Shown: positions 60,530 through 64,000 of the stretch, in pieces | Layout: every line of letters begins with the position of its first letter | Position numbering within the stretch: the first letter of the stretch is position 1 | DNA from: Glaciimonas sp. PCH181 | GTDB taxonomy: Bacteria; Pseudomonadota; Gammaproteobacteria; Burkholderiales; Burkholderiaceae_D | Length of the DNA: 64,000 bases | Direction of reading: 5' to 3' | Assembly (NCBI RefSeq): GCF_003056055.1 | Contig: NZ_PYFP01000006.1 | Span: 62,001 to 126,000 of the forward strand | Notes under the pieces: model-generated | Databases searched by the model: none | Seen by the model: the letters and a program-made list of their open reading frames with translations, nothing else | What the model was told of the DNA's origin: nothing | Made by a program: the position numbers and the translations under genes

Positions 60530-60754
60530 TTATTTTTCCGATTCAACTGCGCTTTCTTCCGCCGAATTAAGCGGCACAAACCGCTGCGTCATTTTTCCTT
60601 CGTATTCAACTTGCTCAAAAAAAACATTACTCGGTCGAGTCCAGATTGAACCATTGGCGGCGCGATAAACAATCATCGTCACCGTCGGATCGGACTCCAG
60701 CGTCGCCTCGCAAATAAAATCGTAAATGCCGCCTTTAAAGTGTCGATACTGCAT
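60530..60754 (-). CDS. DUF1653 domain protein
   Basis: The 74-aa protein has the DUF1653 pattern YRHFKGGIYDFICEATLES (about 3-21), VYRAANGSIWTRPSNVFFE (about 29-47) and a final RFVPL. Function unknown. It is 30 bp downstream of the amn stop on the same strand and probably shares its transcript. Confidence 0.88.
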   Translation of the reverse strand: MQYRHFKGGIYDFICEATLESDPTVTMIVYRAANGSIWTRPSNVFFEQVEYEGKMTQRFVPLNSAEESAVESEK

Positions 60755-60784
60755 GTACTATTTCCTTCAAAAAACAATATCCGA

Positions 60785-62278
60785 TTAGCGGAATGCCGGT
60801 TCGCTAAAGCTACGCAGCTTGCGACTGTGTAATTGTTCGACGCCCTGATTGCGCAAGAGTTCGAGCGCTTTGATGCCTATTTTCAGATGCTGATTTACCC
60901 GTTGTTCATAAAACCGATTTGCCATCCCCGGCAATTTTATTTCACCATGCAACGGTTTATCAGACACGCATAACAACGTGCCATACGGTACCCGGAAACG
61001 GAAACCATTAGCGGCAACAGTCGCGCTTTCCATATCCAGCGCAATGCTGCGGCTTTGATTAAAACGCAGCAATGGCACTCGATGATCGCGCAGTTCCCAG
61101 TTACGATCATCGACCGATGCCACGGTCCCGGTACGCATGATCCGCTTCAACTCATACCCTTCCAACTGCGTGATATTTGCCACGGCGTCCTGCAAGGCCA
61201 GCTGCACCTCAGCCAACGCCGGAATCGGCACCCACAGCGGCAAATCGTCATCCAGCACATGATCGTCGCGCACATACGCATGCGCCAACACATAATCGCC
61301 CATCCGTTGCGACGCCGCCAAACCCGCGCAATGCCCCAACATAATCCAGCCATGCGGACGTAAAACAGCAACGTGATCAGTGATCGTTTTGGCGTTAGAT
61401 GGGCCAACGCCGATGTTAATTAACGTAATCCCTGTGCCGTCGGTGCGCTGCAAATGATAAGCAGGCATTTGCGGCTGCCGTGCTGGCGCAATCCCCGTAA
61501 TATTGCGGTCTGCGGGCAAGTCATCCAGATTCGCGTTCCAAGTCGTCAAATCGCCCGGCTCGACAAAAGCAGTGTATTGCTGACGATACGCCAATTGTTC
61601 AGGATCGGTCGTCGGCTGCATCAACTCGCGTCCCATGCGGATAAATTCATCCACATAAAACGCATAGTTAGTAAACAACACGTAGCGCTGAAAACGATCC
61701 GGCGAAGTCGCGGTGTAATGTTTTAAACGATGCAGCGAATAATCAATTCGCGGCCCGGTAAACAATGCCAGCGGATGCGGCTCGCCCGGCTGCTCCTGAT
61801 AAGTACCGTTGACAATCCGATCATCCATCGACGCCAGATCGGGCAAATCAAATACATCCGGCAGATGACGCAAATGTTCTGGGTCGAGATTGCCCTCGAC
61901 ATGAATCCCTTCCGAGAAAGCGAAATGTACCGGAATCGGCAATTCACTCACCCCAATTTCCAGCGGCACGTCATGATTGTCGCGCAACAGTTTGAACTGG
62001 CTGACCAGATAATTGGTGAATAACGCCGGACGCGTCAGCGTAGTCTGATACACGCCCGGCCCGGCGACAAAACCGAACGATTGTCGGGTATCGGCACGGG
62101 TATTAAATTCAGTCGTAATTCGCACAAACGGATAGCAGGCACGGACCCGGCCCGGCAAAATTTCACCGCTGGAAAAACGTTTAAAAGCGTCGCGCAATAA
62201 TGCGGTGTTATGGTCGTAGATGGCACACACGCGCTCGACGGCGGCTTGCGGATCGGTAAATTTTTCAATTGGGAACAT
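60785..62278 (-). CDS. amn: AMP nucleosidase
   Basis: Amn splits AMP to adenine and ribose 5-phosphate and helps control adenylate levels. The start at 62278 (MFPIEKFTDPQAAVERV) has a GGAG site; 27 upstream open codons are rejected. The 497-aa product shows the N-terminal regulatory domain with FAFSEG near 165 and the C-terminal nucleoside-phosphorylase fold with INIGVGPSNAKTITDH (about 305), WIMLGHCAGL (about 330) and DMESATVAANGFRFRVPYG (about 425). Confidence 0.95.
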   Translation of the reverse strand: MFPIEKFTDPQAAVERVCAIYDHNTALLRDAFKRFSSGEILPGRVRACYPFVRITTEFNTRADTRQSFGFVAGPGVYQTTLTRPALFTNYLVSQFKLLRDNHDVPLEIGVSELPIPVHFAFSEGIHVEGNLDPEHLRHLPDVFDLPDLASMDDRIVNGTYQEQPGEPHPLALFTGPRIDYSLHRLKHYTATSPDRFQRYVLFTNYAFYVDEFIRMGRELMQPTTDPEQLAYRQQYTAFVEPGDLTTWNANLDDLPADRNITGIAPARQPQMPAYHLQRTDGTGITLINIGVGPSNAKTITDHVAVLRPHGWIMLGHCAGLAASQRMGDYVLAHAYVRDDHVLDDDLPLWVPIPALAEVQLALQDAVANITQLEGYELKRIMRTGTVASVDDRNWELRDHRVPLLRFNQSRSIALDMESATVAANGFRFRVPYGTLLCVSDKPLHGEIKLPGMANRFYEQRVNQHLKIGIKALELLRNQGVEQLHSRKLRSFSEPAFR

Positions 62279-62598
62279 TGCTTCTCCGTAGATAGGTGAA
62301 CAGGGCCAAATGAAAGGAAAATAAAATCTAATCCCGTCTGCACAGCGTTCAGGCCGCACGGCGCAGCTGGATCAATGTATTTTTATTCTACTGGGATTGT
62401 GGATAATCTGACAGCATCATCTGACAGAATTAATGTGACGTTGGCATGACTGCATGCGACCAACCATGCTATTGCGCAAAAACAGGCTGTACTTTGATAC
62501 AAAACAGCAGCGGCAATTAAAAAAAGCGATGCCGTAGCATCGCTGTAGACCTTCGGATCAATTTCAGCAGCTAAAAATAACCTGACAATTCCGCAAAT
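62279..62598. other. Spacer between amn and the GST pseudogene
   Basis: The 320 bp contain the GST terminator (62518-62544) and, in the remaining part, AT-rich DNA that must include the amn promoter. No gene is supported; open frames over the first 80 bp are the N-terminal overrun of amn. Confidence 0.6.
62518..62544 (-). terminator. Terminator of the GST gene
   Basis: AGCGATGC (62525-62532) and GCATCGCT (62537-62544) form a perfect 8-bp stem around CGTA. On the minus strand a T7-8 tract follows (plus 62518-62525). Confidence 0.85.
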
Positions 62599-63268
62599 TT
62601 ATTGCATGAAGTCATACTGACCGCCACGCTCAATCGCCCGCAAATACGCGGGCCGTGCGTGAATACGCTGCAAATACGCCATCAGATTCGGCCGACCTTT
62701 ATCCAGACCGGCGCGTTGCTGGGCCGCTTCAAGCGGAAAACTCATCTGGATATCCGCTGCGCTGAAATCGTCACCGTCAAACCAGATACTTTTAGCGAGT
62801 TCAGCCTCCATGAAATTCAAATGCGTTTCAATTTGCGGATCAAGATATTTTTTCTGCACGCCGCCCGAAATCAAACGCGCGAACGGACGCAGAAATGCAG
62901 GCATCGGCGGACGCGGAAGCCGTCCAAATCAATTTCATTACCAGTGCCGGCATCGCAGAACCTTCTGCATAATGAAGCCAGTAAGTATAGCGCTGACGGT
63001 CTTTTCCACCGGCGGCAGGTTGCAATCGTCCGTCGCCATATTGCGCCAGCAGATACTCGATAATCGCGCCCGATTCGGCCTCGGTATTATCGCCATCGGT
63101 AATTACCGGCGATTTACCCAAGGGATGTATGGCGCGCAATGATGGCGGTGCCAGCATGGTTTTTGGATCGCGCTGATAACGCTTCACCTCGTATTCCAGA
63201 CCCAGCTCTTCCAGCAACCACAACACACGCTGCGAGCGCGAATTATTCAGATGGTGCACAGTAATCAT
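62599..63268 (-). pseudogene. Glutathione S-transferase, frameshifted
   Basis: The N-terminal thioredoxin-like domain (MITVHHLNNSRSQRVLWLLEELGLEYEV from 63268) and PLGKSPVI, ESGAIIEYLL are intact up to VMKL. The helical domain (FGRLPRPPMPAFLRP onward to 62599) continues in another frame. The switch lies at about 62924-62932, equivalent to one inserted or two deleted bases. Both halves are well conserved, so the lesion is recent, or it is a sequencing error. GSTs conjugate glutathione to electrophiles. Confidence 0.85.
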
Positions 63269-63421
63269 AGTCAGCAATTCCGGTGAGTTGATCGCAAAGG
63301 GAGCCGATATAGCAACCGATTATGCATTGGAATGACCTTTCATAGGCAAGCCATCGCTGCAACACTAAGACAACAACATCTGCGCGCCTGAACCGGGCAC
63401 TCAGGCATAAAAGGAGACACC

Positions 63422-63952
63422 ATGTTAATAGATGCCGAAAAATCAACCCTACTGCTAGTCGATTTTCAATCCAGGTTAATGCCCGCGATCCATCAGGGTG
63501 AGACCGTAGTCGCCCAAGCGGTACGTCTGGGCCACATCGCCAAACTCCTCAGCGTACCGATTATCGGGACCGAACAAAGCCCCGCCAAGCTGGGCGGCAA
63601 CGAAGCCGCAATCAAACAATTATGCGAAAAAACCGTCAGCAAAGTGCATTTCAATGCCTGCGCTGATGGTTTACTAGACGCATTACCGCACAATCGCGGG
63701 CAAATCATCATCGCCGGTTGCGAAGCGCATATTTGCATGTTGCAAACGGCATTAGGATTATTGGCCCACGATTATATGGTGCGCGTGGTGGTTGATGCCG
63801 TCGGCTCACGCCGCGCAAGCGACCGCGAAACCGCGCTGGCGCGGCTGCAACAAGCGGGCGCACAATTAGTAACAGTGGAAATGGTGGCTTACGAATGGGT
63901 CAAATCTAGCGAACATCCGGCTTTTCGCGAGATATTGCATTTGATCAAGTAA
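63422..63952 (+). CDS. Isochorismatase-family cysteine hydrolase
   Basis: The 176-aa hydrolase has the family triad: Asp in LLLVDFQ (about 14), Lys in EQSPAKLG (about 56) and Cys in GCEAHICM (about 104). It resembles the YcaC/nicotinamidase-like group; substrate unknown. An AAGGAGA ribosome-binding site precedes the ATG. It is divergent from the GST gene. The last 48 bases of the window after it hold nothing recognisable. Confidence 0.92.
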   Translation: MLIDAEKSTLLLVDFQSRLMPAIHQGETVVAQAVRLGHIAKLLSVPIIGTEQSPAKLGGNEAAIKQLCEKTVSKVHFNACADGLLDALPHNRGQIIIAGCEAHICMLQTALGLLAHDYMVRVVVDAVGSRRASDRETALARLQQAGAQLVTVEMVAYEWVKSSEHPAFREILHLIK

Positions 63953-64000
63953 CGTCAGGCTGCTCACATTAGCGTGAGGCTGATTCGGACGCTGCAACCA

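Noticed and set aside
62920..62940. Programmed frameshift site in the GST gene
   Set aside because: No X XXY YYZ heptamer or downstream pseudoknot is visible; plain mutation or sequencing error is simpler.

Overview
The window reads as a chromosomal segment of a betaproteobacterium of order Burkholderiales, most likely family Oxalobacteraceae. The basis is protein content plus gene order: lolB-ispE-tRNA-Gln-prs-rplY-pth, recA-recX-DUF2889-sucC-sucD, and a long gltBD / mla / ABC / ibaG-murA / his / hinT-tatABC / HtrA / Nif3 neighbourhood. Base composition looks moderate, which would suit a lower-GC member such as a Glaciimonas- or Undibacterium-like organism; the genus is inference. Almost all of the window is intact core genome.

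Layout. 1-5.9 kb (+): outer-membrane lipoprotein insertion, isoprenoid synthesis, tRNA-Gln(UUG), PRPP synthesis, L25, peptidyl-tRNA hydrolase and YchF. 5.9-7.5 kb (-): a two-FHA protein and a PP2C phosphatase, with no kinase in view. 7.8-13 kb (-): sucD, sucC, a DUF2889 gene, recX and recA; recA has an SOS box over its promoter, and a 47-bp AACT microsatellite lies between recA and recX. 13.2-15.4 kb (+): threonine catabolism (kbl and an SDR-type tdh). 15.5-24 kb (-): an apparent operon of a branched-chain-amino-acid-type ABC importer, an M20 carbamoylase-type hydrolase, an M81/MlrC-type metallopeptidase and an EamA exporter. 24.6-29.2 kb: mmsA and an omega-amino acid:pyruvate aminotransferase, divergent from a MocR regulator whose intergenic region holds five tandem 11-bp repeats. 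Together these suggest uptake, decarbamoylation and oxidation of beta-amino acids such as beta-alanine.

29.2-34.8 kb: hslR, Nif3-like, DegS-like protease, DUF2461, tatCBA and hinT. 34.9-41.7 kb (-): the histidine cluster hisG-hisD-[DNA adenine methyltransferase]-hisB-hisH-hisA-hisF-hisI-hisE. No hisC is present; a beta-class N6-adenine methyltransferase lies between hisD and hisB. 41.8-49.5 kb (-): murA, ibaG, an ABC-2 exporter and a complete phospholipid-transport set, mlaFEDACB. 49.9-56.2 kb (-): glutamate synthase gltD and gltB.

56.2-64 kb is more accessory. It contains a RAYT-like Y1 transposase relative that has lost its HUH histidines and the usual tyrosines but keeps an open frame between REP-like inverted ends, an unrecognised 406-aa Gly/Ala-rich hydrophobic protein, VF530 (DUF2132), a tautomerase-MFS pair, DUF1653, AMP nucleosidase, a frameshifted glutathione S-transferase and an isochorismatase-family hydrolase. 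I see no prophage, CRISPR array, rRNA operon or defence island. The less expected signals are the MocR operator array, the methyltransferase in place of hisC, the dead RAYT with its ends, the recA-recX microsatellite and the orphan hydrophobic protein.
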